From Oscillospiraceae bacterium (lineage in GTDB: Bacteria; Bacillota; Clostridia; Oscillospirales; CAG-272): 47,645 nucleotides of DNA. Position 1 is the first letter of the stretch; every line of letters begins with the position of its first letter. The notes beneath the pieces were generated by a model that made no database searches, was not told the DNA's origin, and saw only the letters and a list, made by a program, of their open reading frames with translations. Position numbers and translations under genes: made by a program. Shown here piece after piece: positions 32,342 to 41,819 of this stretch. The stretch spans positions 3,975 to 51,619 of the forward strand of contig SVRK01000011.1 of assembly GCA_015064855.1 (NCBI GenBank). Direction: 5' to 3'.

Positions 32342-34993
32342 ATGAAAAAGAGAATTTTAGCGTTTTTGATGTGTCTTGTTATGCTTAGTGGCACAGTTGC
32401 GCTTTTCTCTAGCTGTGGAGGAAACAATTCGGGCGACGGAGAAAAGCCTGATGCGTTCGTTATTATGTCAGACGATTTCGATGGCGTATTTAACCCATTC
32501 TTCTCAACAACTAGTGCAGACAGCACAATAGTATCAATGACACAGATTGGTATGCTTTCATCAGAGTATGTAAACGGCGCAGTTAAGGTTGCATACGGTG
32601 AAAACTACGCAACTGTAACAAAGGATTTTGAAATTTCAGAATATGACAAAAAGAACGATGAAACCGTTTATACGTTCGTTTTGAAAAACGGCATCAAATA
32701 TTCTAATGATAAGCCCCTTACAATGAAGGACGTGCTTTTCAATCTTTACGTATATCTTGACCCATCGTACACAGGCTCTGCAACAATCTATTCAACAAAG
32801 ATAAAGGGCCTTTCAGAGTACAGAACACAGTCTAATGCCTCGGGCAACGTAGACCAAGACGAGATTATTACCGAGCAGGCTTCAAAAAGAGCACAAGCCC
32901 GTATCAATGAGCTTATAAATATTTTCAAAACCTTCGGTGATTCAAAGAATGGTTTTTCTGCAACCTACGATGATATGATTGAGGCTATCGAGAAAAAGAA
33001 ATCTATATCAAAGGGCTATAAGGATGCAGTAGGCAATATGAGCACTGACGAATTAAAGGCTCAACTCATTGAGGACTATGATTACACCTTAGAGCTCTTT
33101 AGAGATGAGCTTAATGACGACTATGTAGCTGCACAAAGCGCTTACACAGAGTCAGAGCCATATAAGAGCCATCCATTCTTCAAGAACGAAATTGCTCGCT
33201 TTATGTACCACGAGGGCTACGTAAACATTGAGTGGGGCAAAAAGATTGTAAACGGCCAGCAAACAGATGACAAATCCGTTATCGTTGAAGTAAAACCGAT
33301 GTATAGCGAAGGCATCCTTAAAACAAAGGAAGATGCTATCGATTACGTATACAACTCAAAGGTTGAAACAGAGCTTCATATAATTCTTTCCGCTTGGGCA
33401 ACAGCAGCAAAGCTTTTGACAGAATATACAGCAGAAGCAAAGGGTGTTATTCTTGACGAAAACAAGTCAGACGACGGAGAGCTTGCATATGACCATATTT
33501 CCGGTATCGTTTCTCTCGGACATCACACATCACAAAAGACAATAACCGTTAACGGAACTCAATACAACATTGCTCAAGAGCATAACGATGATGGAACACC
33601 AAAGAATGAGGATGAATATGACGTACTCCAAATCACCATTGAGGGACAAGACCCTAAGGCGAAATGGAACTTTGCGTTCTCCGTTGCTCCTCAACACTAT
33701 TATGGTGACTCTTCAAAATATCCTGTTGATATTGAAAACAACAAGTATGGCGTTGCATTTGGTGAATATGAATTTATGAAGGATGTAATCCAAGCATCCA
33801 ATAAAACAGCAGTTCCTGTTGGCGCCGGTGCATACAAGGCAACTAACCGTGAAAACGCAGATAATCCTACAGGAACAGGCTTCCTTTCAAACAACGTTGT
33901 TTATTTCAAGGCAAATACTAACTTTGAAACCGTTGGCGAAGGAATTGAAAACGCAAAAATAGAGAAGGTACGTTACCAAGCGCTTCCTGCATCGGACGCT
34001 ATTACACTTCTTGAAAGCGGTACAGTACACTATATCTCTCCACAATTAACAAACGAAAACTTTGACAAGCTCGTATCACTACAAAACGGTGGTGGCTTTA
34101 CCTTCATCCAAGAAGACCAGCTCGGTTACGGTTATATCGGCATCAACGCAGAGAAGGTTCAAGACCTTGAGCTTCGTCAAGCAATTATGTGCGCTATGAA
34201 CACCGCAACGTCACTAACCTATTACCGTTCAGGTACAGCATCACAAATTTACTGGCCAATGTCAACTGTAAGCTGGGCATATCCAAAGAACGAGGATGGC
34301 ACACTTGACAATGATAACGGCAAGGATTATCCGTATATAGGTAACTGGAGCGCAGATAAAAACGGAAACGGTATGGCTGACGGTGAGGAAAGCGCAAGAA
34401 AGAAAATACAATCACTTATGGATTCTCTTGAGGTGCCGCTTTCTTCTAACGACCCAAGATTAAAGCTTGAGTTTACAATAGCTGGCGCATCAACAGACCA
34501 CCCAACCTTCCAAACCTTTATTGACGCAGCAGCGCTTCTTAATAGCATGGGCTGGGATATTTCAGTAGTTCCTGACGCAACAGCACTCACAAAGCTTTCA
34601 ACCGGTGGTCTTACCGTTTGGGCAGCTGCTTGGGGCTCAACCCTTGACCCTGATATGTATCAGGTATATCACAAGAACTCAACCGCATCAAGTACAAGAG
34701 CATGGGGATACTCATACTTAAGAACAGAGGGCGGTAAGCAAGAGGCGATTCTTGATGAATTAAGTGAAAAGATAGACGAAGCAAGAGAAATTCTTGACGA
34801 AGAAGACCGCGCAGCAATTTATAAGGAGGCTATGAGCTTACTTCTTGACCTTGCAGTTGAGCTTCCTGTATACCAAAGAAGCGTAGTTTACGCATACAAT
34901 TCTGACGTAATTGACCAAACATCCTTCCCAAGTGGATCCAATCCATATTCATCACCACTTGACAGAATTTGGGAGCTTGAATTTAACGATTAA
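32342..34993 (+). CDS. oppA: Oligopeptide ABC transporter, substrate-binding lipoprotein
   Basis: An 883-residue family 5 extracellular solute-binding protein. The signal peptide ends in LFSSC near residue 25. Family features are DDFDGVFNPFFSTTSADST near the N terminus, YTFVLKNGIKYSNDKPLTMKDVLF at about 98-121, and a C-terminal region with LRQAIMCAMNTAT and LDPDMYQVYH. Usual length is about 540-600. The excess comes mainly from a charged, helical insert at about residues 160-380, between the two early beta elements of lobe I. It would capture peptides outside the membrane and pass them to the permeases encoded next. AAAGGAG lies upstream of the ATG. Stop to oppB start is 14 bases. Confidence 0.9.
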   Translation: MKKRILAFLMCLVMLSGTVALFSSCGGNNSGDGEKPDAFVIMSDDFDGVFNPFFSTTSADSTIVSMTQIGMLSSEYVNGAVKVAYGENYATVTKDFEISEYDKKNDETVYTFVLKNGIKYSNDKPLTMKDVLFNLYVYLDPSYTGSATIYSTKIKGLSEYRTQSNASGNVDQDEIITEQASKRAQARINELINIFKTFGDSKNGFSATYDDMIEAIEKKKSISKGYKDAVGNMSTDELKAQLIEDYDYTLELFRDELNDDYVAAQSAYTESEPYKSHPFFKNEIARFMYHEGYVNIEWGKKIVNGQQTDDKSVIVEVKPMYSEGILKTKEDAIDYVYNSKVETELHIILSAWATAAKLLTEYTAEAKGVILDENKSDDGELAYDHISGIVSLGHHTSQKTITVNGTQYNIAQEHNDDGTPKNEDEYDVLQITIEGQDPKAKWNFAFSVAPQHYYGDSSKYPVDIENNKYGVAFGEYEFMKDVIQASNKTAVPVGAGAYKATNRENADNPTGTGFLSNNVVYFKANTNFETVGEGIENAKIEKVRYQALPASDAITLLESGTVHYISPQLTNENFDKLVSLQNGGGFTFIQEDQLGYGYIGINAEKVQDLELRQAIMCAMNTATSLTYYRSGTASQIYWPMSTVSWAYPKNEDGTLDNDNGKDYPYIGNWSADKNGNGMADGEESARKKIQSLMDSLEVPLSSNDPRLKLEFTIAGASTDHPTFQTFIDAAALLNSMGWDISVVPDATALTKLSTGGLTVWAAAWGSTLDPDMYQVYHKNSTASSTRAWGYSYLRTEGGKQEAILDELSEKIDEAREILDEEDRAAIYKEAMSLLLDLAVELPVYQRSVVYAYNSDVIDQTSFPSGSNPYSSPLDRIWELEFND

Positions 34994-35007
34994 TTTGGAG
35001 TGATACA

Positions 35008-36069
35008 ATGTTAAAATATATACTAAAAAGAGTGGGACTTTCTGTTCTTATATTAGTAGCTGTATCCCTTATCATTTACTTTTTGGTTCGTTTAATGCCG
35101 ATAGATTTCGTTGCTGCTAACGCGGGTATGAACTCAGAGCCTGAAACGCTTGATAAAATCCGCGAGCAGCTCGGCATAAGTGATAATAGCTTTTGGGGAA
35201 TTATAAAGGGCTATTTTGATTGGCTTGGCAACTTGTTTGAGTTCGAAAACGGCTTTATTACACTGGGTCGTTCCTTCAAGCTCAACTTCCAACCCGTATC
35301 TCAGGTAATTCTCCAGGGCTTGCCTGTTTCATTCATTGTTGCTTTAATTGCAACGGTGTTTGAGTTTTTAATTGCAATTCCTCTGGGAATTACAGCGGCT
35401 ACTCACCAATATTCATTTAGAGATTACTTCATTACAGTGCTTGTAATGGTAGGTATTTCTTTACCGTCATTCTTCTTCGCCAATATATTCAAGGCTGCAT
35501 TTGGTGATGGTGGAGTTGTTGACAATATTCTTGTTTATATATTCCAAGACGGCTCCCAAGCTTATGAGAATATTAGCAAATTCCTTGTTTTCCCTGTTTC
35601 GGGTACAACGGACGCATCTCAAAGCACAACCGGAATTATGGATATATTAAGCAACTTAAGATATTACGTTCTACCAATATTCACAATAACAATTTTGAGC
35701 CTTGGTGGAAGAATGAGAATGACAAGAACCAATATGCTTGAGGTTCTAAACTCTGACTATATCCGTACAGCCAGAGCAAAGGGACTTAAAGAAAATAAGG
35801 TAATATATAAGCATGCATTCAGAAACACGTTAATTCCACTTGTAACAACACTTGCAGGACTAATACCGGCACTTTTCTCAGGTGCAATTATTACCGAAAA
35901 AATCTTCGGTCTTGATGGTATCGGTACAACTGCATTAAATCTAACAAACAACGGCGATATTCCTTTTATTATGGGATATAATATGTTCCTTGCCACTCTT
36001 AGTGTTATAGGAATTTTGATGTCCGATATTATGTATGCCATCGTTGACCCTCGTGTAAAATTGAAGTAA
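35008..36069 (+). CDS. oppB: Oligopeptide ABC transporter permease
   Basis: A 353-residue inner permease of the OppB/DppB class. It begins MLKYILKRVGLSVLILVAVSLIIYFLVRLMPID, the usual first helix here given in two parts of the family pattern, and has about six membrane helices. The EAA loop that docks to the ATPase is RTARAKGLKENKVIYKHAFRN, seen as YIRTARAKGLKE then HAFRNTLIP. An extracytoplasmic loop of about 60 residues (around 170-215) is longer than in enteric OppB. It pairs with oppC to form the channel. GGAGTG precedes the ATG; oppC follows by 7 bases. Confidence 0.93.
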   Translation: MLKYILKRVGLSVLILVAVSLIIYFLVRLMPIDFVAANAGMNSEPETLDKIREQLGISDNSFWGIIKGYFDWLGNLFEFENGFITLGRSFKLNFQPVSQVILQGLPVSFIVALIATVFEFLIAIPLGITAATHQYSFRDYFITVLVMVGISLPSFFFANIFKAAFGDGGVVDNILVYIFQDGSQAYENISKFLVFPVSGTTDASQSTTGIMDILSNLRYYVLPIFTITILSLGGRMRMTRTNMLEVLNSDYIRTARAKGLKENKVIYKHAFRNTLIPLVTTLAGLIPALFSGAIITEKIFGLDGIGTTALNLTNNGDIPFIMGYNMFLATLSVIGILMSDIMYAIVDPRVKLK

Positions 36070-36076
36070 AGGAGCT

Positions 36077-37225
36077 TTGAAAATGGAAAAAGAGATTAAG
36101 AATAACGAATTTTCGGAAGAACTCCAATCTTCAAGCGTTAACGAAGAGGTTGACGTAGAAAACAAAAGCGCTACGGCGGATGAGCCACTTGACAAGAATC
36201 TAAAGCTTATGTCACCAACGAGAATGGTTGTAAGAAGATTCTTCCGTTCAAAGCTTAGCGTTGTCGGTCTTGTTATGGTTATAGGACTTTTCCTATTTTC
36301 ATTCATTGGACCATTCATCTATCACGCAGTAGTTCCGGGACTTGACGGCAACGGCTGGCAACAGGACGAAAAGGACGAAAGCGGTAGATGGGAGCAAACA
36401 ATTAGTGAATATACATATAAGCTGAACGGAAAGGAATATACCGTTCACCAAACTCTTGAAAAATACGAAAAGGATAACGTTTTGGCAAAGCCGTCAAAGC
36501 TTCATCCGTTAGGCACGGATAAGTCCGGCTACGACGTATTATCAAGACTTATGTATGGCGGACGAGTTTCGCTTATAGTAAGCTTCCTTGCTGTATTTAT
36601 AATTACTGTTCTCGGTATTATTGCAGGTGGTCTTGCAGGATACTTTGGCGGTGTAATTGATAATATCATAATGAGAATATGTGATATTCTTATGTGCTTA
36701 CCTGGCATTCCAATTCTACTTATCGTCGGAGTGCTTCTAAACGGTTGGATTAGTAAGGGATTTTTCTTCATTGACGGTGAAACAAGAATTTACTATTTGA
36801 TGATATTTATCTCATGCATTTCATGGCCGGGAACTGCACGCTTGGTTCGTGGACAAATACTTTTCCTTCGTGAGCAGGAATATATGGTAGCTGCTGAGGC
36901 TATGGGATATTCCACAGGAAGAAAGATATTCAAGCACTTAATTCCAAACGTAATGCCACAATTGATAGTACAAATGACACTCGGTCTTGGCTCAATGATT
37001 ATTTATGAGTCAACGCTTTCATACCTCGGCTTTGGTGTTAAAGCACCAAATACGGCTTGGGGTACGATACTCAATCTGTTTGAGGAGTCAAACGGCTTTG
37101 AAATAGCTATGGCAAATCCTTTGATTTGGGTGCCTGCTGGTCTTTGTATCGTTATTGCGGTACTCGGATTTAACTTTGTCGGCGATGGCTTGCGCGATGC
37201 GCTTGACCCGAAAGCAAGGAGGTAA
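36077..37225 (+). CDS. oppC: Oligopeptide ABC transporter permease
   Basis: A 382-residue permease of the OppC/DppC class. An acidic cytoplasmic leader (1-45) comes before the first helix (about 63-85). A loop of about 80 residues outside the membrane ends in KLHPLGTDKSGYDVLSRL, the family's conserved entry to the permease core. Five further helices follow, with the EAA loop VAAEAMGYSTGRKIFKHLIPN contacting OppD/OppF. GGAG precedes the ATG, and oppD begins 5 bases after the stop. Confidence 0.93.
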   Translation: MKMEKEIKNNEFSEELQSSSVNEEVDVENKSATADEPLDKNLKLMSPTRMVVRRFFRSKLSVVGLVMVIGLFLFSFIGPFIYHAVVPGLDGNGWQQDEKDESGRWEQTISEYTYKLNGKEYTVHQTLEKYEKDNVLAKPSKLHPLGTDKSGYDVLSRLMYGGRVSLIVSFLAVFIITVLGIIAGGLAGYFGGVIDNIIMRICDILMCLPGIPILLIVGVLLNGWISKGFFFIDGETRIYYLMIFISCISWPGTARLVRGQILFLREQEYMVAAEAMGYSTGRKIFKHLIPNVMPQLIVQMTLGLGSMIIYESTLSYLGFGVKAPNTAWGTILNLFEESNGFEIAMANPLIWVPAGLCIVIAVLGFNFVGDGLRDALDPKARR

Positions 37226-37230
37226 GAATA

Positions 37231-38472
37231 ATGGCAGAAAAGAAAACAAAAGCTTACCTTTCAGGCAAAGAAATCAGAAAAATTGCAAAGGCTAACGCAA
37301 AGGTTATGCGTCAGCTTGAAAATTACAAAAATCGTAAAGCAGACGAGTCGGAATTTTTAACTGAAATGAAGGACCCGCAAAACATTTTGGAAATTGAAGA
37401 CTTAAATACTTATTTCTTCACAGACCAAGGCGTTGTTAAGGCGGTAAATGGCGTTTCATTTAACATTCCTAAAAACACAACCGTTGGTGTAGTTGGTGAG
37501 TCCGGATGTGGTAAAAGCGTAACAAGTATGTCAATTATGCGTCTTTTACAGGGCCCAACGGGACAAATCTACTCCGGTAGCATTCGTTTCGCGGCAAAGG
37601 ATTATGTAAGAGGCAGAAACAAAAAGCCTATGGAGTATCCTATAAAGGACGAGCTTGGCAGAGTTGTGGCAAAGGAAACTAAGCTAGAGGAAAAGGTTTA
37701 CGATATTGCTAAAATGCCAATCCGCGAGATACACCGCATTCGTGGTAAACAAATTTCAATGATATTCCAAGAGCCAATGACCTCTCTAAATCCTATTTTT
37801 ACGATAGGTCAACAGCTTGATGAGGTTACCTTCATTCACGAGCCGGGCGCAACAAAGGAGCAAGCAAAAGCAAAATCTCTTGAGATGCTAAACCTTGTTG
37901 GTATAGCAATGCCCGAGCGTGTTTATAAAGCATATCCACACGAATTGTCAGGCGGTATGCGTCAGCGTGTTATGATTTCGATGGCACTTGCGTGCAATCC
38001 TCGTCTCATTATTGCAGACGAGCCAACAACAGCGCTCGACGTTACAATTCAAGCACAAATTCTTGATTTGCTTCGTGACCTAAAAACAAAAATCGATGGC
38101 TCAATACTTTTAATTACTCACGACCTCGGTATTATTGCCGAAATGGCAGACTACGTGGTTGTTATGTATGCGGGAAGAGTTATTGAAAAGGGTACAGTAA
38201 GTGAGATTTTCCACAATCCCTTACACCCATACACGAAGGGACTTCAAAAATCCAAGCCTACGCTTGAATCAAGTTCCGACGCACTATTTAATATCCCAGG
38301 CAATGTTCCTAATCCAATCAATATGCCAGACCATTGCTATTTCAAGGAAAGATGCAGTGAGTGCATAGGCAAATGCTCTGGTCTTTACCCGGGTATGAAG
38401 CAGGTTAGCGATACACACTTTGTTGCTTGTCACTTGTACGAGGATATGGGAAAGGAGAAAAACAATGGTTGA
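37231..38472 (+). CDS. oppD: Oligopeptide ABC transporter ATP-binding protein
   Basis: A 413-residue ATPase. A 50-residue charged leader precedes the ABC domain. Walker A is GESGCGKS (about 90-97), the Q-loop is in MIFQEPMTSLNP, the signature is LSGGMRQR, Walker B is LIIADEPTTALD and the switch His is in LLITHDLG. About 35 extra residues follow the first beta sheet (RNKKPMEYPIKDELGR). The C-terminal Opp-type extension carries CYFKERCSECIGKCSG, five Cys that in this family often hold a metal or Fe-S site. AGGAGG precedes the ATG. The last codons overlap the start of oppF. Confidence 0.93.
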   Translation: MAEKKTKAYLSGKEIRKIAKANAKVMRQLENYKNRKADESEFLTEMKDPQNILEIEDLNTYFFTDQGVVKAVNGVSFNIPKNTTVGVVGESGCGKSVTSMSIMRLLQGPTGQIYSGSIRFAAKDYVRGRNKKPMEYPIKDELGRVVAKETKLEEKVYDIAKMPIREIHRIRGKQISMIFQEPMTSLNPIFTIGQQLDEVTFIHEPGATKEQAKAKSLEMLNLVGIAMPERVYKAYPHELSGGMRQRVMISMALACNPRLIIADEPTTALDVTIQAQILDLLRDLKTKIDGSILLITHDLGIIAEMADYVVVMYAGRVIEKGTVSEIFHNPLHPYTKGLQKSKPTLESSSDALFNIPGNVPNPINMPDHCYFKERCSECIGKCSGLYPGMKQVSDTHFVACHLYEDMGKEKNNG

Positions 38473-39589
38473 TGAAAAAGTAATTACTCCTGAACCAATA
38501 AATGATGAGCCTAAAAGATATTCTTACGATGACGAAACGATAGAATATGACGATGCTTACGAGCAAGAAAGGTTCTTGGCAAAACGCAAAGAGCAGATAG
38601 AAGCGGACAAAAATAAGCCCTTCGATCCTGATGCTCTTTTAGAGGTTAGACACCTTCGCAAGAGCTTTCCAATCAAAAAATCAATGACCGGAAAGGTTTT
38701 GCAGGAGTTGGTTGCCGTTGATGATGTTTCATTCACACTTAAAAGAGGTGAAACACTTGGTATTGTTGGTGAGTCTGGCTGTGGTAAGACCACAATGGGA
38801 AGAACGATTTTGAAGCTTCACCCATCAAACGGTGGTCAAATTATATTTGACGGACAGGATATAACAAATCTAAAATCCTCACAAATGCGTGAGATTCGCC
38901 GTCAAATGCAAATAATTTTCCAAGACCCATATTCATCCTTGCCACCACGTTCAACAGTTGGCGGTATATTATCAGAGCCTGTAAACGTTCACCATATAGT
39001 TCCTAAATCCGAGGTTAAGAACTACGTTTTGGAGCTTATGGAGAAATGTGGTCTTCGTGATTACTATTATGAGAGATACCCACACGAGTTTTCGGGCGGT
39101 CAGCGTCAAAGAATTTGTATTGCAAGAGCGCTTTCTGTAAATCCTAAGCTTGTTATTTGTGACGAGCCTGTTTCTGCTCTTGACGTATCAATTCAAGCAC
39201 AGATTATCAATCTTTTAAAGAGCCTACAAGAGTCTATGGGGCTTACGTATCTCTTTATTTCGCACGATTTGTCTGTCGTTAAATTTATTTCCGACAAAAT
39301 CGGCGTTATGTACCTTGGCTCTATGATGGAGTTTGGTAGAAAAGAGGATATATTCTCAAATCCTTTACATCCATATACAAAAGCACTTTTCTCGGCTATT
39401 CCTAACCCAAACCCCGATGTTAAGATGAACCGTATGGTATTAAAGGGAGATATCCCATCACCTGCAAACCCGCCAAAGGGATGCCGTTTCCATACGCGTT
39501 GTCCTTATGCTAAGGAAATTTGCAAGCATGTCGTTCCTGAATATAAGGAATATGAAAACGGACATTTTGCAGCATGTCATATGATATAA
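38465..39589 (+). CDS. oppF: Oligopeptide ABC transporter ATP-binding protein
   Basis: A 374-residue ATPase, partner of OppD. An acidic leader of about 55 residues comes first. Then Walker A GESGCGKT (about 102-109), Q-loop IIFQDPYSSLPP, signature FSGGQRQR, Walker B LVICDEPVSALD and switch His in FISHDLS. The C-terminal family extension has CRFHTRCPYAKEIC. The start at 38465 follows AAAGGAG and overlaps the oppD stop by 8 bases, so the two ATPases are translationally coupled. A longer open frame from 38420 lies wholly inside oppD and is rejected. Confidence 0.93.
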   Translation: MVDEKVITPEPINDEPKRYSYDDETIEYDDAYEQERFLAKRKEQIEADKNKPFDPDALLEVRHLRKSFPIKKSMTGKVLQELVAVDDVSFTLKRGETLGIVGESGCGKTTMGRTILKLHPSNGGQIIFDGQDITNLKSSQMREIRRQMQIIFQDPYSSLPPRSTVGGILSEPVNVHHIVPKSEVKNYVLELMEKCGLRDYYYERYPHEFSGGQRQRICIARALSVNPKLVICDEPVSALDVSIQAQIINLLKSLQESMGLTYLFISHDLSVVKFISDKIGVMYLGSMMEFGRKEDIFSNPLHPYTKALFSAIPNPNPDVKMNRMVLKGDIPSPANPPKGCRFHTRCPYAKEICKHVVPEYKEYENGHFAACHMI

Positions 39590-39604
39590 TTAATGAGGTA
39601 AGCT

Positions 39605-39874
39605 ATGAGCGATAAGAAGAAAAAGAAGGAAAAGGTAAAATATATTGACGATGGCAGAACCATTGCCGATATGTCTATGCTTCGCGGTGGAAACAAAACG
39701 GACGATAAAGGCTACGTGCGCCCACCCTCAACCGCCAAGGACAAATGGAACACCTATTGGGCAGCGGTTAGAAGCATGCTAATACCTATGTTTATTACGC
39801 TAGGCATAATAACGGTAATCTTTCTTATTGCTTTTCTCGCATTTGGCGGAATCCCATATTATTTTGGAGAATAA
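39605..39874 (+). CDS. Small single-helix membrane protein at the end of the opp operon
   Basis: An 89-residue protein: very basic start (MSDKKKKKEKVKYIDDGR), a polar middle (RGGNKTDDKGYVRPP), one membrane helix (about 58-82, MLIPMFITLGIITVIFLIAF in part) and a short outside tail GGIPYYFGE. GAGG lies before the ATG, 15 bases after oppF, and the operon terminator follows the stop at once. I do not recognise the family. Position suggests an accessory subunit or stability factor of the peptide transporter. Confidence 0.7.
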   Translation: MSDKKKKKEKVKYIDDGRTIADMSMLRGGNKTDDKGYVRPPSTAKDKWNTYWAAVRSMLIPMFITLGIITVIFLIAFLAFGGIPYYFGE

Positions 39875-39905
39875 AAAAAGAGCGTCGAAAGACGCTCTTT
39901 TTATT
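39875..39905. terminator. Bidirectional terminator between opp and SOS operons
   Basis: Stem AAAAGAGCGTC/GACGCTCTTTT with a GAAA tetraloop, A-run on one side and T-run on the other. It ends the opp operon and the convergent lexA-dinB-trmO operon. Confidence 0.9.
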
Positions 39906-40581
39906 TAACCTTTTCAATTGATACAACCGTTAAAGTCTTGCCATCAACTGTAAACTTAACCTCATAATCATCATAAAAGAAGCCATATATGCGCGATGGG
40001 TCGTCTATATATGACGGGCGTGGGTCATTCTCAAGTGCCTCGGTAAGGCAGGGGAGTAGCTCGCTTGGAAGCTTATTCTTAATTTCATCGGGAATGTTAA
40101 CGTCTAAAATAAAATCCTCAAGCGTTTCGGTAAATCCACCGACAGCATCGGGGATTGAATCCGCAAACGGAATATAAGGCTTAACGTCGTAAACAGGCGA
40201 GCCATCCATCATGTCAGCGCCCGAAAGGCGCAACACGTGTCCAAATTTCGCAGTTTTTTCAATGCTCTCAAGCTTTAAAACAGACAAGGCAAGAGAGTTT
40301 GGTCTGAATGGTGAACGCGATGCAAAAACCCCAACGCGCGTGTTACCGCCAAGACGGGGAGGACGCACAGTTGGTGAAAATTTATCATATTTCGATTCAC
40401 TAAATCCCCAAATAACCCAAACGTGGGAATATTTTTCAAGACCTGCTAACGCTTCGGGTACGCGATACTCCTCGTTAAAAATCAGTGTGGCAGGTGAGCT
40501 TTTAGAAACTCCGCTTTGCCTTGGCACTCCAAATTTAGTTGGGAAATGCGTTTTTAAATATCCGATTTCCTTAATTTCCAT
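39901..40581 (-). CDS. trmO: tRNA (t6A37 N6)-methyltransferase TrmO-like
   Basis: A 226-residue protein of the TsaA/YaeB (TrmO) family, which methylates the threonylcarbamoyl-adenosine next to the anticodon using S-adenosylmethionine. Family motifs include HVWVIWGFSES, VRPPRLGGNTRVGVFASRSPFRPN with its SRSPxRPN SAM-site signature, and a later DVKPYIPFADS. A C-terminal extension (about 150-226) matches the longer form of the family. AAAGGGA precedes the ATG, which comes 2 bases after the dinB stop, so it is co-transcribed with lexA and dinB, an unexpected place for a tRNA modification gene. Confidence 0.88.
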   Translation of the reverse strand: MEIKEIGYLKTHFPTKFGVPRQSGVSKSSPATLIFNEEYRVPEALAGLEKYSHVWVIWGFSESKYDKFSPTVRPPRLGGNTRVGVFASRSPFRPNSLALSVLKLESIEKTAKFGHVLRLSGADMMDGSPVYDVKPYIPFADSIPDAVGGFTETLEDFILDVNIPDEIKNKLPSELLPCLTEALENDPRPSYIDDPSRIYGFFYDDYEVKFTVDGKTLTVVSIEKVK

Positions 40582-40583
40582 AA

Positions 40584-41819
40584 TTATCCCTTTTTCATAT
40601 TGCCCGGTAAAGTGGCTCTGTCTGCCTCATGTGCGGGCATTTTCTTTTCGTCAAGCACAGTTGCCGGTAAAATAGAGGATTTACCATAGGTATCCTTTAT
40701 TTTATCAATGGTGCTTGTTAATTTCTTTTTCTTTTCGTCTTTTTCATAATCAAAAAACATATCCTGCTGAACAGGCGTATCGTTTGTTTCTATAGAAATT
40801 GCTGTTACGGTAATTGCTCGAATTTTGGCATTCCAAGGATAGTTTTTTGTCAGCAAGGAGATGGCTTCTTTGGAAAGGGTCATTTCATCCTGCGTTGAAA
40901 ACTCAAATTTAGTTTGATATGAGTAATAATAAAAATTTTCATCCTTTATAGAAAGTGAAACACCTCTGGCATAAAGCCCTTCTTTTCGTAGCTTGTATCC
41001 AATATCAAGAGTTAAGGATACAATTACCTTGCTTGCTTCTTCGTTTGAAACGAGGTTTTCAACACAAGTAACGCCGTGCCCAACAGATTTCGGTGGCACA
41101 TATTCGTCCTTGTGTGCAACGGGGGAGGTGTCAAGCCCATTGGCAAAAAGCCACAGGGAGTGTCCGTTTTTGCCGAATTTTCTTTTTAAAAACTCCTCGG
41201 GTGCTTGAGCTAAAGCACCTATTGTGCGTATGCCATATTCGCCAAGAGCCTTTGTCGTTTGTCTACCACAAAACAGTAGGTCGGAAACTGGCAAGCCCCA
41301 TATTTTTTCCTTGAAATTTTCGCGCGTGATTAGGGTTGTTGCATCAGGCTTTTTCAGGTCAGATCCCAGCTTTGCAAAAACCTTATTAAAGGAAACACCA
41401 ACACTCACGGTTAGCCCTAGCTCATCCTTGACCGCGTGCCTTATCTCCTCGGCAATTATAAAGCCGTGCGTGTTACAGTCTGTTACGTCAAGCCAACATT
41501 CGTCAAGTCCAAAAGGCTCGATATAGTCGGTGTATCGCTCATAAATTCCACGCAAGAGCTTTGAAAATTTAGAATAATATTCAAATTGAGGAGGGACAAC
41601 TATTAAATCCTTACATTTACTCTTTGCTTCCCAAATTGGCATACCCGTAGTAACACCGGCTTTTTTAGCCAGTTCACTTTTGGCAAGAATAATGCCGTGT
41701 CTTTCCTCCTCGTTTCCACCAACAGCCACAGCTTTATCGCGCAGAGAAGGATTTAAAACCATCTCGCAAGAGGCATAAAAGCAGTTAGCATCACTGTGCA
41801 AAATAACTCTATCCTTCAT
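40584..41819 (-). CDS. dinB: Y-family DNA polymerase IV
   Basis: A 411-residue translesion polymerase. Catalytic acids are Asp10 (ILHSDANCFYASCE) and Asp106-Glu107 (GLDECWLDVT). The thumb helix-hairpin-helix region (CGRQTTKALGEYGIRTIGALA) and little-finger domain follow. A QQDMFF element at about residue 345 fits a sliding-clamp binding motif. The start overlaps the end of orf87 by 11 bases. Order lexA, orf87, dinB suggests damage-induced expression under LexA control. The steric-gate position after Cys13 is Phe14, as in DinB enzymes that exclude ribonucleotides. Confidence 0.92.
   Translation of the reverse strand: MKDRVILHSDANCFYASCEMVLNPSLRDKAVAVGGNEEERHGIILAKSELAKKAGVTTGMPIWEAKSKCKDLIVVPPQFEYYSKFSKLLRGIYERYTDYIEPFGLDECWLDVTDCNTHGFIIAEEIRHAVKDELGLTVSVGVSFNKVFAKLGSDLKKPDATTLITRENFKEKIWGLPVSDLLFCGRQTTKALGEYGIRTIGALAQAPEEFLKRKFGKNGHSLWLFANGLDTSPVAHKDEYVPPKSVGHGVTCVENLVSNEEASKVIVSLTLDIGYKLRKEGLYARGVSLSIKDENFYYYSYQTKFEFSTQDEMTLSKEAISLLTKNYPWNAKIRAITVTAISIETNDTPVQQDMFFDYEKDEKKKKLTSTIDKIKDTYGKSSILPATVLDEKKMPAHEADRATLPGNMKKG

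Noticed and set aside
38420..38464. Longer N terminus for OppF
   Set aside because: Those codons lie in oppD and lack a ribosome site; 38465 follows AAAGGAG.
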